In this document: one piece after another, positions 37,477 to 45,976 of the stretch
Layout of the letters: each line of letters begins with the position of its first letter
Numbering within the stretch: position 1 is the stretch's first letter
Source: Azonexaceae bacterium
GTDB lineage: Bacteria; Pseudomonadota; Gammaproteobacteria; Burkholderiales; Rhodocyclaceae
Length of the DNA stretch: 47,974 nt
Direction of reading: 5' to 3'
Assembly: GCA_009469675.1 (NCBI GenBank)
Contig: SSSZ01000059.1
Span: 1-47,974 of the forward strand
Translations under genes and position numbers: made by a program
Notes under the pieces: model-generated
What the model was told of the DNA's origin: nothing
Databases searched by the model: none
The model's input: the letters and a program-made list of their open reading frames with translations, nothing else

Positions 37477-39273
37477 TCAGCCTTCGAGCAGGACGGTGCT
37501 CTCGCAACCGACCCGGAGGCCGCCCCAGTGGCGGCCGTTGACCTTGATCGGCAGGTTGATTTCGGAAAGGATTTCGCCGGTATCCCGGGCGTAGGTCTGG
37601 AGCAGCAACGGCAACTGGTTCTTGGCCGCCCGCTGGCCGGTGGGATCCTCGAAGATGCGGCGGGTCCGGTTGCCGGCCAGATCGACGTCGTAATTGCCGG
37701 TCAGGGGTTTGGAAAACTTCAGGTTGTGGATGGCGGCGTAACCCTTGGTGTCGACGAACACCGCATAGACGCCGCCTTTGAGCGCCGCCAGGGCGGCCTC
37801 GCAGAGGGGCTGGAGGTCACGCTCGCAATCCTTGCCGTAGCTGACGTCGTATTTCTGCGGATTGGTGCCGGCCACCGGCCGGTAGTTCTGGTCCCAGACA
37901 TTGACCCCCCGAGATTCCAGTTCCGCCAGCTTGGTTTCGACCGCGTGCAGGAACTTGCGCGCCTCGTCCACATTGGCGTCGAAGACGCCGCGCCCGATCT
38001 TGAAGCGGGAAACCAGTTCCTGCACGCTTTCCGTGGCGGCGCTGAGCTTGGTTGTCGATTGCTCGGTGGCCTGCATGCTGCCCGAAACTTCGGTGGACAG
38101 GCCATGGACCTGGCCGACGGCGTCGTGGACCTGGCCGTTGGTGGCGGTGAGTTCCTCCATGGCCGCGGCGATCTGGGTCAGCTGATCGCCGGTGCGCTCG
38201 AAATCGCTGACCATGCGGCTGAATTCGCCGGAGGATTGCTCGACGACCTGGCGGGTCTGCCGGATGTCGGCGTTGATCGCCTCGTTTTCGTGCTGGGTAT
38301 CCTGGACCAGGGCGATCATCCCCCCAATGTTGTCGGTGATCTCCTGGGTGGCGACATTGACCCGTTCGGCGAGCTTCCTGACCTCGTCGGCCACGACGGC
38401 GAAGCCCCGCCCCATCTCGCCGGCCCGGGCCGCCTCGATGGCCGCATTGAGGGCCAGGAGGTTGGTCTGGTCGGCGATATCCTTGATGAGTCCGGCGATC
38501 TGGCGGATGCTGTCGGATCGCTTGGCCAGTTGCTCGACCGTGCCGTTGAACTGCGACAGCTTGTCGCTCACCACTTGCACCTTGCTCACGATCTCGTGCA
38601 TCTCGTCGAGGGAATGGCGAGCGGCGCCGAGGTTGGCGTCGGTGGAGCTGGAAATCAGTTCGGCCGAGGCCGAAACCTCCTGGATCGCCCGCGTCGCCTC
38701 GTTGCTGGCGCCGAAGACGGCGTCGGTGATTTCGCCCTGGCGCGTCGCCCGGGCCGCCGTCGCGGTCACCGTGCGGCGCACCAGCACCGCCTCGCGGGCG
38801 ATGTTGACGCTCATCTTGCGCACCTCGCTGATGATCTGGCGCATCTTGTCGGCGAAGCGGTTGTAGGATTCCGCCAGGGTACGCAACTCGTCGTGGGAAA
38901 TGGTCGGCAGGTTGCGGGAGAAATCCCCCTCGCCCCGGCCGATTTCGTCGAAAATGGTGGAAATGAGCCGCACCGGGCGCAGAATCAGGTGGCGGATGTA
39001 AAGGATCTGCAGGATGTTCCAGAGGAGCGCCAAGGCGGTCAGGCCGATCATCAGGTTGAGGCCGAAATCGAGGGAGGCGCCGATGCGCTGGATAACCTCG
39101 GGGCCGGCTCCGGCCCGCGTCAGCTCGGCGGCGACGACCCCCTTGTAGTGGATGTAGATTCCCAGGTAGGCGGCGTCGATGAAGAAGAGGAGCAGGAAGC
39201 TCATCAGCTTCTTGGTGAGCGAATTCCAGAAGGTTCGCTCATTCCAGTCGTAGAGTTTCCAGAACAGCTCCAT
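37477..39273 (-). CDS. Methyl-accepting chemotaxis protein with C-terminal sensor domain
   Basis: ATG at 39273 has GGGAGGGGG upstream and gives 598 residues; the frame extends to 39315 with implausible residues. TM1 lies at about 23-45 and TM2 at about 75-98, leaving a periplasmic loop of only about 30 residues. HAMP follows ([18 protein letters not shown]), then the signalling domain with the hairpin [21 protein letters not shown]. After that, about 150 residues form a Cache/PAS-like domain ([40 protein letters not shown]). The sensor is therefore likely cytoplasmic and beyond the signalling tip. The ligand is unknown. Confidence 0.9.
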   Translation of the reverse strand: MELFWKLYDWNERTFWNSLTKKLMSFLLLFFIDAAYLGIYIHYKGVVAAELTRAGAGPEVIQRIGASLDFGLNLMIGLTALALLWNILQILYIRHLILRPVRLISTIFDEIGRGEGDFSRNLPTISHDELRTLAESYNRFADKMRQIISEVRKMSVNIAREAVLVRRTVTATAARATRQGEITDAVFGASNEATRAIQEVSASAELISSSTDANLGAARHSLDEMHEIVSKVQVVSDKLSQFNGTVEQLAKRSDSIRQIAGLIKDIADQTNLLALNAAIEAARAGEMGRGFAVVADEVRKLAERVNVATQEITDNIGGMIALVQDTQHENEAINADIRQTRQVVEQSSGEFSRMVSDFERTGDQLTQIAAAMEELTATNGQVHDAVGQVHGLSTEVSGSMQATEQSTTKLSAATESVQELVSRFKIGRGVFDANVDEARKFLHAVETKLAELESRGVNVWDQNYRPVAGTNPQKYDVSYGKDCERDLQPLCEAALAALKGGVYAVFVDTKGYAAIHNLKFSKPLTGNYDVDLAGNRTRRIFEDPTGQRAAKNQLPLLLQTYARDTGEILSEINLPIKVNGRHWGGLRVGCESTVLLEG

Positions 39274-39475
39274 ACCCCCTCCCGTATCGGCTAATAGCGG
39301 CGATTCAACGTCCAACGCCGGCCGGCGTCAACAGTACAAATCAATTTTCGTGGCCGGGAAGACTCGCGGCAGCGGCGTTTTCTCCCGGGGAAAATTTCAT
39401 TGGCGCCAAATTCGTTTCACGATGCGAAAAATGGCACGCAACGTCATGATTTATCAAAGGAACAAAATGTCTTAT

Positions 39476-39489
39476 GTCTTATATAAGAC
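39476..39489. promoter_or_regulatory. Palindromic operator upstream of aceA
   Basis: GTCTTATATAAGAC is a perfect 14-base palindrome, and a half copy GTCTTAT precedes it at about 39469. It ends two bases before the aceA -35, so a bound regulator could act as activator or repressor. The binding protein is unknown; GntR-type regulators favour such A/T-centred palindromes. Confidence 0.65.
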
Positions 39490-39491
39490 TG

Positions 39492-39520
39492 TTGCTGCCC
39501 CGCAAAAAAACTTCTATACT
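39492..39520 (+). promoter_or_regulatory. aceA promoter
   Basis: TTGCTG (39492-39497) and TATACT (39515-39520) are separated by 17 bases, a good sigma-70 arrangement. The leader of about 75 bases ends with GAGGAC before the ATG. Confidence 0.7.
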
Positions 39521-39600
39521 CTTTTCCCATCGACGCCCTGTTTTCCCGCGGGGAAACACCCGGTCGCCGGAACTTAGTCAGCAACCTGTGAGGACATAAA

Positions 39601-40911
39601 ATGAGCACTCGCGAACAGCAAATCGCCGCCCTGGAAAAAGACTGGGCAGAAAACCCCCGTTGGAAGGGCATCAAGCGCGGCTACTCCGCCGCCGACGTGG
39701 TCCGCCTGCGCGGCTCGATGCCGATCGAACACACCCTCGCCAAGCGCGGCGCCGAGAAGCTCTGGAACCTGGTCAACGGCGGCGCCAAGAAGGGCTATGT
39801 CAATGCCTTCGGCGCCATCACCGCCGGCCAGGCCATGCAACAGGCCAAGGCCGGCCTGGAAGCGGTCTATCTCTCCGGCTGGCAGGTCGCCGCCGACGGC
39901 AACACCTCGGAAACCATGTACCCGGACCAGTCGCTGTACGCTTACGACTCGGTCCCCACCATGGTGCGCCGCATCAACAACACCTTCAAGCGGGCTGACG
40001 AAATCCAGTGGTCCCGCGGCATCAACCCGGGCGACGCCGGCTTCATCGACTACTTCCTGCCCATCGTCGCCGACGCCGAGGCCGGTTTCGGCGGCGTGCT
40101 GAACGCCTTCGAACTGATGAAGAACATGATCGCCGCCGGCGCCTCCGGCGTGCATTTCGAAGACCAGCTGGCCGCCGTCAAGAAGTGCGGCCACATGGGG
40201 GGCAAGGTGCTGGTGCCGACCCAGGAAGCCTGCGAAAAGCTCATCGCCGCCCGTTTCGCCGCCGACGTCATGGGCGTCCCGACCATCATCCTGGCCCGTA
40301 CCGACGCCGAAGCCGCCAACCTCCTGACCTCCGACCACGACGCCAACGACAAGCCTTTCTGCACCGGCGAACGGACCCAGGAAGGCTTCTATCGCGTCAA
40401 GAACGGCCTTGAGCAGGCGATCAGCCGCGGCGTCGCCTACGCCCCCTACGCCGACCTGGTGTGGTGCGAAACCGGTACGCCGGACCTCGGCTTCGCCCGC
40501 GAATTCGCCCAGGCCGTGCTCGCCGCCAGCCCGGGCAAGCTCCTCTCCTACAACTGCTCGCCGTCGTTCAACTGGAAGAAGAACCTGGACGACAAGACCA
40601 TCGCCAAGTTCCAGGACGAACTCTCGGCGCTCGGCTACAAGTACCAGTTCATCACCCTGGCCGGCATCCACATCAACTGGTTCAATACCTTCCAGTTCGC
40701 CCGCGCCTACGCCGAAGGCGAAGGCATGAAGCACTACGTGAACATGGTGCAGGAACCCGAGTTCGCCGCCCGCGACCAGGGCTACACCTTCGTCTCGCAC
40801 CAGCAGGAAGTCGGCGCCGGCTACTTCGACGACGTGACCACCGTCATCCAGGGCGGCTCAAGCAGCGTCAAGGCTCTCACCGGCTCCACCGAAGAAGAGC
40901 AGTTCCACTAA
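39601..40911 (+). CDS. aceA: Isocitrate lyase
   Basis: AceA splits isocitrate to glyoxylate and succinate, the first step of the glyoxylate bypass. The 436 residues match the prokaryotic short form. The catalytic KKCGHMGGK motif has Cys at residue 196. Other conserved parts are [13 protein letters not shown]-like [24 protein letters not shown] (here [13 protein letters not shown]), and [13 protein letters not shown]. The gene stands alone with its own promoter, operator and terminator. Malate synthase, its pathway partner, is at the far right of the window. Confidence 0.97.
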   Translation: MSTREQQIAALEKDWAENPRWKGIKRGYSAADVVRLRGSMPIEHTLAKRGAEKLWNLVNGGAKKGYVNAFGAITAGQAMQQAKAGLEAVYLSGWQVAADGNTSETMYPDQSLYAYDSVPTMVRRINNTFKRADEIQWSRGINPGDAGFIDYFLPIVADAEAGFGGVLNAFELMKNMIAAGASGVHFEDQLAAVKKCGHMGGKVLVPTQEACEKLIAARFAADVMGVPTIILARTDAEAANLLTSDHDANDKPFCTGERTQEGFYRVKNGLEQAISRGVAYAPYADLVWCETGTPDLGFAREFAQAVLAASPGKLLSYNCSPSFNWKKNLDDKTIAKFQDELSALGYKYQFITLAGIHINWFNTFQFARAYAEGEGMKHYVNMVQEPEFAARDQGYTFVSHQQEVGAGYFDDVTTVIQGGSSSVKALTGSTEEEQFH

Positions 40912-40944
40912 CAAAATACAAATCTGCACCACCCCGCAGAGACC

Positions 40945-40974
40945 GGCCGGCGCCCACCAGGCGCCGGCCTTTTT
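40945..40974 (+). terminator. Intrinsic terminator of aceA
   Basis: A perfect 10-bp stem GGCCGGCGCC (40945-40954) with GGCGCCGGCC (40960-40969), loop CACCA, is followed by five T. Confidence 0.93.
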
Positions 40975-41169
40975 CATGGGCGAACGGTGGCCTTCAAGCG
41001 GGAAGCCGCGGCTGGACCGGCCAGCCGGTACGGATAAGCGGGTTGCCGCGGAGGCGTGGCGCCAGCAAGGCGGAACGGCCGGGTCGGCGGCCCGCCCAGG
41101 CCGGTAGACGGGGAGGAAAGGCGCCGTCGTGGGGAATCGCGACGGGAGCGGCCTGTATCCTTGAGGCGC
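40975..41169. other. Unassigned intergenic stretch right of aceA
   Basis: About 195 GC-rich bases with many short dyads (for example AGCCGCGGCT near 41012). The six-frame translations are arginine- and proline-rich and do not look like protein. With the neighbouring repeat copy B it makes a gene-free region of about 400 bases. Confidence 0.5.
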
Positions 41170-41280
41170 TTAATGCCAATTCGCTTCAAACCGATAGGGT
41201 GTCGACTTCACCCTGCCGTGCTCCAGCACGGTCTTCGGCCCGTCTTCGCGTGGCGCTTTGAAAGCGAACGGATATAAGCC
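41170..41280 (-). repeat. Dispersed palindromic repeat, copy B
   Basis: The reverse complement of this stretch aligns with 28043-28150 along nearly its whole length. An identical 17-mer, here read as CCAGCACGGTCTTCGGC, is at 41223-41239. Its ends are inverted (CCAATTCGCTTCAAA near 41176-41190 against TTTGAAAGCGAACGG at 41258-41272). The core hairpin is CCGTGC-TCCA-GCACGG (41216-41231); the loop and lower stem differ from copy A while pairing is kept. It lies between aceA and the convergent CHRD gene. Confidence 0.8.
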
Positions 41281-41309
41281 GGTATCCGGCCCGACTGCGC
41301 TGCCCCGGT

Positions 41310-41774
41310 TCAGTAACCCGGCGTGGCCGGCCGGGCCGGCGCGGGCGTCAGCTGGCCGCGGATTTCCCCCGGCGGAAAGGCTTCGCTATGGACGTTGATG
41401 TAGGTGGCGCCGGCGTTGAAGCGGGCCAACTGGGCTTCGTTGAGACGCGTCCCGGCAGGGACGGCGAAGCCGCCTTCGGTCTTGTCGAGCTTGACGATGA
41501 CCGGGCCGTTCTGGCCGCTCGCCCCGTCGTGAATGTGGGCGACGGTGGGGGTCATGCCGCTCACCGTGATCGAGCCGCTGACGGCGCCGTCCGGGGCCAC
41601 GGTGATCTGGCCCGAACCCTTGCCGGGGCTGGAGTTGGGCGGCACCTCCTGGGTTCCGGATAGGTTTACCGCAACGCCGGCGGCGAGGGCCGCTCCAGCC
41701 CAGGCGAGCAGGCCGGCGAGGGCAAGACGGCGGCAGTGGCGGAAAAGATCAGGGCGGGGGAAATCGGCTTCCAT
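41310..41774 (-). CDS. Exported CHRD domain protein
   Basis: ATG at 41774 has GGAGG eight bases upstream and gives 154 residues; the frame upstream to 41996 is not plausible. A signal peptide (LALAGLLAWAGAALAAG) is followed by one CHRD domain: VNLSGTQEVPPNSSPGKGSG, then MTPTVAHIHDGASGQNGP and NVHSEAFPPGEIRGQL. CHRD domains occur in extracellular proteins, often metal-related, but their biochemical role is not established. The gene is monocistronic by position. Confidence 0.88.
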   Translation of the reverse strand: MEADFPRPDLFRHCRRLALAGLLAWAGAALAAGVAVNLSGTQEVPPNSSPGKGSGQITVAPDGAVSGSITVSGMTPTVAHIHDGASGQNGPVIVKLDKTEGGFAVPAGTRLNEAQLARFNAGATYINVHSEAFPPGEIRGQLTPAPARPATPGY

Positions 41775-42108
41775 GGCGGCCTCCGTAGGGCTTGCGGCCG
41801 GCGGCAGCGCCGGTGCTGGCGCCCCGGCCGGGAAACAGGACAAAAAGGACAACACGTTCCGGAATGGCGGCAGCTGCAATGCGGCATGGGGCGAATTCCG
41901 CCGGCTCTCCGTGCCGGTCAGACTGCCGGCGGCCGCCCGAGTTCCATCCGGCATAGAAACGACCCGGGGACCAAAGCTTGGCCCACCAGGGGCCACGGAC
42001 CGTTCCCCGGGGCGGGCGACCCTGCGATCTCCGAACTGACTTTACGGCCCCGATGCCGTTCCCCGGGGCCGGCGGGCGATCCCGGCCGGGGATTCGGCCT
42101 GGCCCGCC
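41775..42108. other. Intergenic region between CHRD and GST genes (334 bases)
   Basis: Upstream of one gene and downstream of the other, both on the minus strand. It holds a 14-base direct repeat CCGTTCCCCGGGGC (42000-42013 and 42056-42069), each followed by similar GGGCGA(C/T)CC. No gene is seen and the promoter of the CHRD gene could not be defined. Confidence 0.5.
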
Positions 42109-42780
42109 TTAGCGCGGCCCGCCGTACTGCGCCGCCAGATTGTCGTAATGGGGATGGGCTTCGACTTCCTGGAGCGCCGCGGCCCGCCACTCGCCGAGGG
42201 CGGGGTGGGCCAGGATGGCGTCCCGGTAGGCGGCGGCGACGGTCGGCAAGGGGACGTTGTAGCAGTCGAAGCGGCAGGCCACCGGGGCGAACATGGCGTC
42301 GGCAATGGAAAAGGCGCCAAAGAGATAAGGGCCGTCGGCGGTGGCGAAGCGCCCGCGGGCCTCCTCCCAGATTTCCACCACCCGGTCGATGTCACGCTGC
42401 ACCGCCGGCGCGGCGGGTTTGCCCTTGAGCCGCAGCTTGAGGTTCATGGGCATGGCGCTGCGCAGGTTGGTGAAGCCGGCGTGCATCTCCGCCGCGATGC
42501 TCCGCGCCCGCGCCCGCGCCTGGGCGTCGGCCGGCCACAGGGCGGGCTGCGACTCGGCCAGGTATTCGGCGATGGCGAGGCTTTCCCAGATCTGGAAGCC
42601 GTCGACGTGCAGGCAGGGCACCCGGGCATTGCCGGCCAGGGGTTTGAGAGCCGGGTTGTAGTCGCGTCCGGCCACCGAAACCCAGTGCTCGACGAAGGGA
42701 AGATCCAGGTGCTTAAGGAGCAGCCAGGCGCGCAGCGACCAGGACGAGTAATTCTTGTTGCCGATGTAGAGTTCAAGCAT
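42109..42780 (-). CDS. Glutathione S-transferase family protein
   Basis: A 223-residue cytoplasmic protein. ATG at 42780 starts MLELYIGNKNYSSWSLRAWL, the thioredoxin-like N-terminal domain with the Ser region (NYSSWS) expected to contact glutathione. The cis-Pro and glutathione gamma-Glu site appear as ARVPCLHVDGFQIWESLAIA, with the ES dipeptide. The helical C-terminal domain includes GPYLFGAFSIADAMFAPVA. Substrate is unknown. The neighbouring LysR gene is divergent and may control it. Confidence 0.9.
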   Translation of the reverse strand: MLELYIGNKNYSSWSLRAWLLLKHLDLPFVEHWVSVAGRDYNPALKPLAGNARVPCLHVDGFQIWESLAIAEYLAESQPALWPADAQARARARSIAAEMHAGFTNLRSAMPMNLKLRLKGKPAAPAVQRDIDRVVEIWEEARGRFATADGPYLFGAFSIADAMFAPVACRFDCYNVPLPTVAAAYRDAILAHPALGEWRAAALQEVEAHPHYDNLAAQYGGPR

Positions 42781-42914
42781 GGATCGCGTCTCCAGGAAAG
42801 GTCCGGCGCCCGGGAGGAAGCGGGCATATGTCACCGCAAATACCATTCGCTCAGGGTGACAGAACTATACTCCCGGACCTATGCTGGGAATACCGATTTG
42901 TTTTGGCGACTTGA

Positions 42915-42929
42915 GTTAGATTTACTAAC
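42915..42929. promoter_or_regulatory. LysR-type operator overlapping the start of the GcvA-like regulator gene
   Basis: GTTAG-ATTTA-CTAAC is a perfect dyad that ends at the base before the ATG at 42930. It contains the T-N11-A pattern of LysR-family sites and is close to the CTAAT element described for GcvA. Its location would suit autorepression. Confidence 0.55.
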
Positions 42930-43835
42930 ATGAAAACCCTCCCTTCCCTGCCCGCCCTGCGTGCCTTCGAGGCCGTCGCCCGCCTCGGCAGCGTGGTCAA
43001 GGCCGCCGCCGAACTGCACGTCACCCACGGCGCCGTCAGCCAGCAATTGCGCGCCCTGGAAGACCATCTCGGCCTGGCCCTCTTGCGCCGCCACGGCAAG
43101 CGCCTGACCGTCACCGAAGACGGCCGCATCTACGCCTTGCGCCTGCGTCTGGCCCTCGGAGACGTCGCCGCCGCCACCGCCGACGTGCTGTCCCTGCCCC
43201 GGCCCGACGAACTCATCGTCGCCGTCCTCCCCTCCTTCGGCGCCCACTGGCTGGTGCGCCGCCTGCCCCGCTTCCGGGCTGCCCGGCCGGACCTCAAGAT
43301 CACCCTGCGGGCCGGCCTCGATCTCGTCGATTTCCAAGTCGAGCGGGTGGACGCTGCCATCCGCATGGGCCCCGGCGGCTGGGAAGGCACCTCCCAGATC
43401 CAACTGTTCATGGACGAGCTGGTGGCGGTCGCTTCCCCCGCCTTCAACGGCGGGCGCCTGCCGCGGACGCCGGCGGAATTCGTCGCCGCCCCGCTCATTC
43501 GTTCGGTCGAAAGCTGGAGCGCCTGGCTTGCCGCCGTCGGCCTGCCCGACAGCCTTCCCGCCGGGCCGGTGTATAGCGACTCGAATCTGGTCATCGAGGC
43601 CTTGCGCCAGGGCCAGGGCGTCAGCCTGACCCGCCGTTCCCTGGTGCACGACGCGGTGGGCCGGGGCGAACTGGTTTACCTCTCGGATATCACCGTCCCC
43701 TACGCCAACCCCTACTGGCTGGTCTGGCCCCAGCGCAGCGAAGGCACGGCCAAACTCGCGGCCTTTCGCGGCTGGCTGGAAAACGAGGTGCGCGACTACC
43801 GGCGGGAAGCGGCCGCCCCCGTTTCTACGCCGTAG
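42930..43835 (+). CDS. LysR-family transcriptional regulator, GcvA-like
   Basis: The 301-residue regulator has an N-terminal helix-turn-helix (LPALRAFEAVARLGSVVKAAAELHVTHGAVSQQLRALEDHLG), close to the GcvA subgroup in its VTHGAVSQQ recognition region. The C-terminal effector domain has the family strands (DLKITLRAGLDLVDFQVERVDAAIRMG). It is divergent from the GST gene, whose control is a natural guess. Its stop overlaps the convergent DUF454 stop by 11 bases. No Shine-Dalgarno is visible because an operator dyad fills the space before the ATG. Confidence 0.92.
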   Translation: MKTLPSLPALRAFEAVARLGSVVKAAAELHVTHGAVSQQLRALEDHLGLALLRRHGKRLTVTEDGRIYALRLRLALGDVAAATADVLSLPRPDELIVAVLPSFGAHWLVRRLPRFRAARPDLKITLRAGLDLVDFQVERVDAAIRMGPGGWEGTSQIQLFMDELVAVASPAFNGGRLPRTPAEFVAAPLIRSVESWSAWLAAVGLPDSLPAGPVYSDSNLVIEALRQGQGVSLTRRSLVHDAVGRGELVYLSDITVPYANPYWLVWPQRSEGTAKLAAFRGWLENEVRDYRREAAAPVSTP

Positions 43836-44178
43836 GCCTCGTCCACATCCAGAGGAGCACCGCCGCCCCGATTGCGGCCGGCCCGTAGGACCAGGGCGGC
43901 GTCAGGGCGAGCCAGCCGCCGCCGGCGCTGATGGCAAGAAGCACCGTGGCAGCCGCCTTGGCCGGCCGGGGGATGGCCCGATGGTCGCGCCAGGCCCGGA
44001 TCGCCGGCCCCACCCGGGGATGCGCCAGGAGGCGGGCTTCCCACTCGGGATGGGAGCGGGAAAAGAAATAGGCGGCGAGAATGAGAAACGGCGTGGTGGG
44101 CAGCAGGGGCAAAAAGGCCCCGACCACCCCGAGGCCGACGCAGCCCAGGCCGAGAACCTGGTAAGCCCGGCGCTTCAC
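43825..44178 (-). CDS. DUF454 (YbaN) family inner-membrane protein
   Basis: GTG at 44178 overlaps the upstream LysR stop (GTGA) and gives 117 residues starting with KRRAYQVLGLGCVGLGVVG. YbaN features are visible: GAFLPLLPTTPFLILAAYFF, SRSHPEWEARLLAHPRVGP and IRAWRDHRAIP. Two to four membrane helices are likely. Function unknown. It is probably co-transcribed with the LysR gene above it. Confidence 0.88.
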   Translation of the reverse strand: MKRRAYQVLGLGCVGLGVVGAFLPLLPTTPFLILAAYFFSRSHPEWEARLLAHPRVGPAIRAWRDHRAIPRPAKAAATVLLAISAGGGWLALTPPWSYGPAAIGAAVLLWMWTRPTA

Positions 44179-45077
44179 GTCAGCTCCCAGTAGGCGGGGC
44201 GGCTGTAGGTTTCCTTGAGCAGGTCGATGAACAGCCGGACCCGCAACGACAGATGGCGGCGCTCGGGGAAGACGGCGTAGATGCCCATGGGCGGCGCCTG
44301 CCAGGCGTCGAGGACGGAGGTCAGACGGCCTTCCTGGAGATCCTGGCCGACCTCCCACAGGGAGCGCCAGGCCAGGCCCCGGCCGGCCAGGGCCCATTCG
44401 TGGAGGACGGCGCCGTCGTTGCAGGCAAAGCTGCCGCCGACCTTCCAGGTATCGACCTGGCCGCTTTCCGGGTCACGGAAAATCCAGCCCCGTTGCTGCC
44501 CCAGGGAAAGGCAGTTGTGTCCGGCCAGGTCGGCGGGATGGCGGGGCACGCCGCGGGCCACCAGGTAGGCCGGGCTGGCCACCACCATGCGCCGCATCTC
44601 GCCCAGGCGGACGCTGACCAGGCTGGAATCGGTGAGTTCGCCGATGCGCACGGCACAGTCGATGCCCTCGTTGACCAGGTCCACAAGGCGATCCGACAGG
44701 TTGAGGTAGACCGTCACCTCCGGGTTGGCCTGCATGAAGGCGCCCACCAGGGGCGCCACGTGGCGGCGGCCGAAACCGGCCGGCGCCGAGACCTTGAGGT
44801 GGCCGCTGGCCTTGACCCCGCCCAGGGAAACCGCGGCTTCGGCGTTGGCCAGGTCGTTGAGGACGCGCTGGCAATCCTCGAAAAAGGCCTGACCTTCGAA
44901 GGTCAGGGTCAGCTTGCGGGTGGTGCGGACCAGGAGCCGCACCCCGAGGCGGGCTTCCAAGGCGTCGAGGCGGCGGCCGATGATGGCCGGCGTGACACCC
45001 GCCCCCCGGGCGGCGGCGGAAAGGCTGCCGCGGGTGGCGACGTCGACGAAGGCGCTAATCTGCTTGAAGGTATCCAT
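44175..45077 (-). CDS. LysR-family transcriptional regulator
   Basis: ATG at 45077 gives 300 residues starting MDTFKQISAFVDVATRGSLS; the frame to 45125 is an extension without support. The helix-turn-helix spans about residues 5-60 with SLSAAARGAGVTPAIIGRRL. The effector-binding domain contains GHLKVSAPAGFGRRHVAPL and NEGIDCAVRIGELTDSSLV. It is divergent from the haloacid dehalogenase gene, with an AT-rich dyad between, so it is a candidate regulator of the dehalogenase-permease-malate synthase set. Confidence 0.92.
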   Translation of the reverse strand: MDTFKQISAFVDVATRGSLSAAARGAGVTPAIIGRRLDALEARLGVRLLVRTTRKLTLTFEGQAFFEDCQRVLNDLANAEAAVSLGGVKASGHLKVSAPAGFGRRHVAPLVGAFMQANPEVTVYLNLSDRLVDLVNEGIDCAVRIGELTDSSLVSVRLGEMRRMVVASPAYLVARGVPRHPADLAGHNCLSLGQQRGWIFRDPESGQVDTWKVGGSFACNDGAVLHEWALAGRGLAWRSLWEVGQDLQEGRLTSVLDAWQAPPMGIYAVFPERRHLSLRVRLFIDLLKETYSRPAYWELT

Positions 45078-45190
45078 GGCGATTGCCCATCCTGTGGCAA
45101 CAAAACGGGCCGAAGTGCTGCCCAATGCGTTAACCGGGGTACCCTTACCCAGGCCGCGACCGCAATCACGGCACCCCGGAAAACCCTGGA

Positions 45191-45213
45191 ATTTTATACT
45201 TTTTGTAAAATAT
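45191..45213. promoter_or_regulatory. AT-rich dyad between LysR gene and haloacid dehalogenase gene
   Basis: ATTTTATA-N7-TAAAATAT (45191-45213), with ATTTTA and TAAAAT as exact inverted arms, stands out in very GC-rich surroundings. It fits a LysR-type site and may include promoter elements for either gene. Confidence 0.5.
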
Positions 45214-45289
45214 AAAACGCCGCAAAAGGGTCTTATCCCAATGCCGGAGTAACAATAAACTTCACCTTCATCTCCCAGCGAGGAAAACC

Positions 45290-45976
45290 ATGTCCGCCCC
45301 GATCAAAGCCATTGCCTTCGACGCCTACGGCACGCTGTTCGACGTCTACTGCATGACCACCCTGGCGGAAGTGCTCTTTCCCGACCACGGTGCCGCCCTC
45401 ACCACCCTGTGGCGGGACAAGCAGCTCAATTACTCCCACATCCGCACCCTGAGCGGGCGCTACAAACCTTTCTGGGAAGTCACCGCCGACGCCCTGGTCT
45501 ACGCCACCACCCGCCTCGGGCTGGAATTGACCGACGAAAAGAAGCGGCGCCTGATGAACCAGTACGCCTGCCTCGACCCCTTCCCGGAAAACCGCGAAAC
45601 CCTGGCCGCCATGCGCGACCTGGGCTTGCCCCTGGCGGTGCTGTCCAACGGCAACCGCTCGATGCTCGAAATCGGGCTGCGTTTTTCCGGCCTGGCCGAC
45701 TACTTCGACCACATCCTTTCGGCCGAGGCAGTCAAGAAATTCAAGACGGCGCGGGAAGTCTACGCCCTCGCCGACCAGGCCTTCGGCCTGCCGCCCGAGG
45801 AAATCCTCTTCGTTTCCTCCAACAACTGGGATGTCAGCGCCGCCGGCTGGTTCGGCTACACCACCTTCTGGGTGAACCGCGACGGGCAATGCGCCGAAGT
45901 GCTCGAATCCCCACCCACGGCAAGCGGCCCGCTCTTGAGCGACGTGCTCGGTTTCGTGCGGGAGCGGCAGGGCTGA
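45290..45976 (+). CDS. Haloacid dehalogenase, type II
   Basis: A 228-residue cytoplasmic HAD enzyme that hydrolyses (S)-2-haloacids to hydroxyacids. The nucleophile is D11 in AFDAYGTLFDV. Motif II is LSNGNRSMLE, the conserved Lys is in AVKKFKTAREVY, and motif III is the type-II-specific SSNNWDVSAAGWFGYTTFWVNR. FPENRETLAAMRDLG adds to the match with L-2-haloacid dehalogenases. It overlaps the permease gene by one base (TGATG). The in vivo substrate may be a chlorinated acid or an unrelated phosphorylated one. Confidence 0.9.
   Translation: MSAPIKAIAFDAYGTLFDVYCMTTLAEVLFPDHGAALTTLWRDKQLNYSHIRTLSGRYKPFWEVTADALVYATTRLGLELTDEKKRRLMNQYACLDPFPENRETLAAMRDLGLPLAVLSNGNRSMLEIGLRFSGLADYFDHILSAEAVKKFKTAREVYALADQAFGLPPEEILFVSSNNWDVSAAGWFGYTTFWVNRDGQCAEVLESPPTASGPLLSDVLGFVRERQG

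Larger units (their letters stand above)
39274..39600. other. Intergenic region between chemoreceptor gene and aceA (327 bases)
   Basis: It contains the aceA promoter and operator listed separately. Two similar dyads, TTTTCTCCCGGGGAAAA (39378-39394) and GTTTTCCCGCGGGGAAAC (39540-39557), flank them; the second falls in the presumed aceA leader. No gene is seen. The chemoreceptor promoter must be in the left part but I could not define it. Confidence 0.55.

Noticed and set aside
40974-41189. Short frames in the region right of aceA
   Set aside because: Arg/Pro-rich products on several frames at once, no start context, and overlap with the dispersed repeat.
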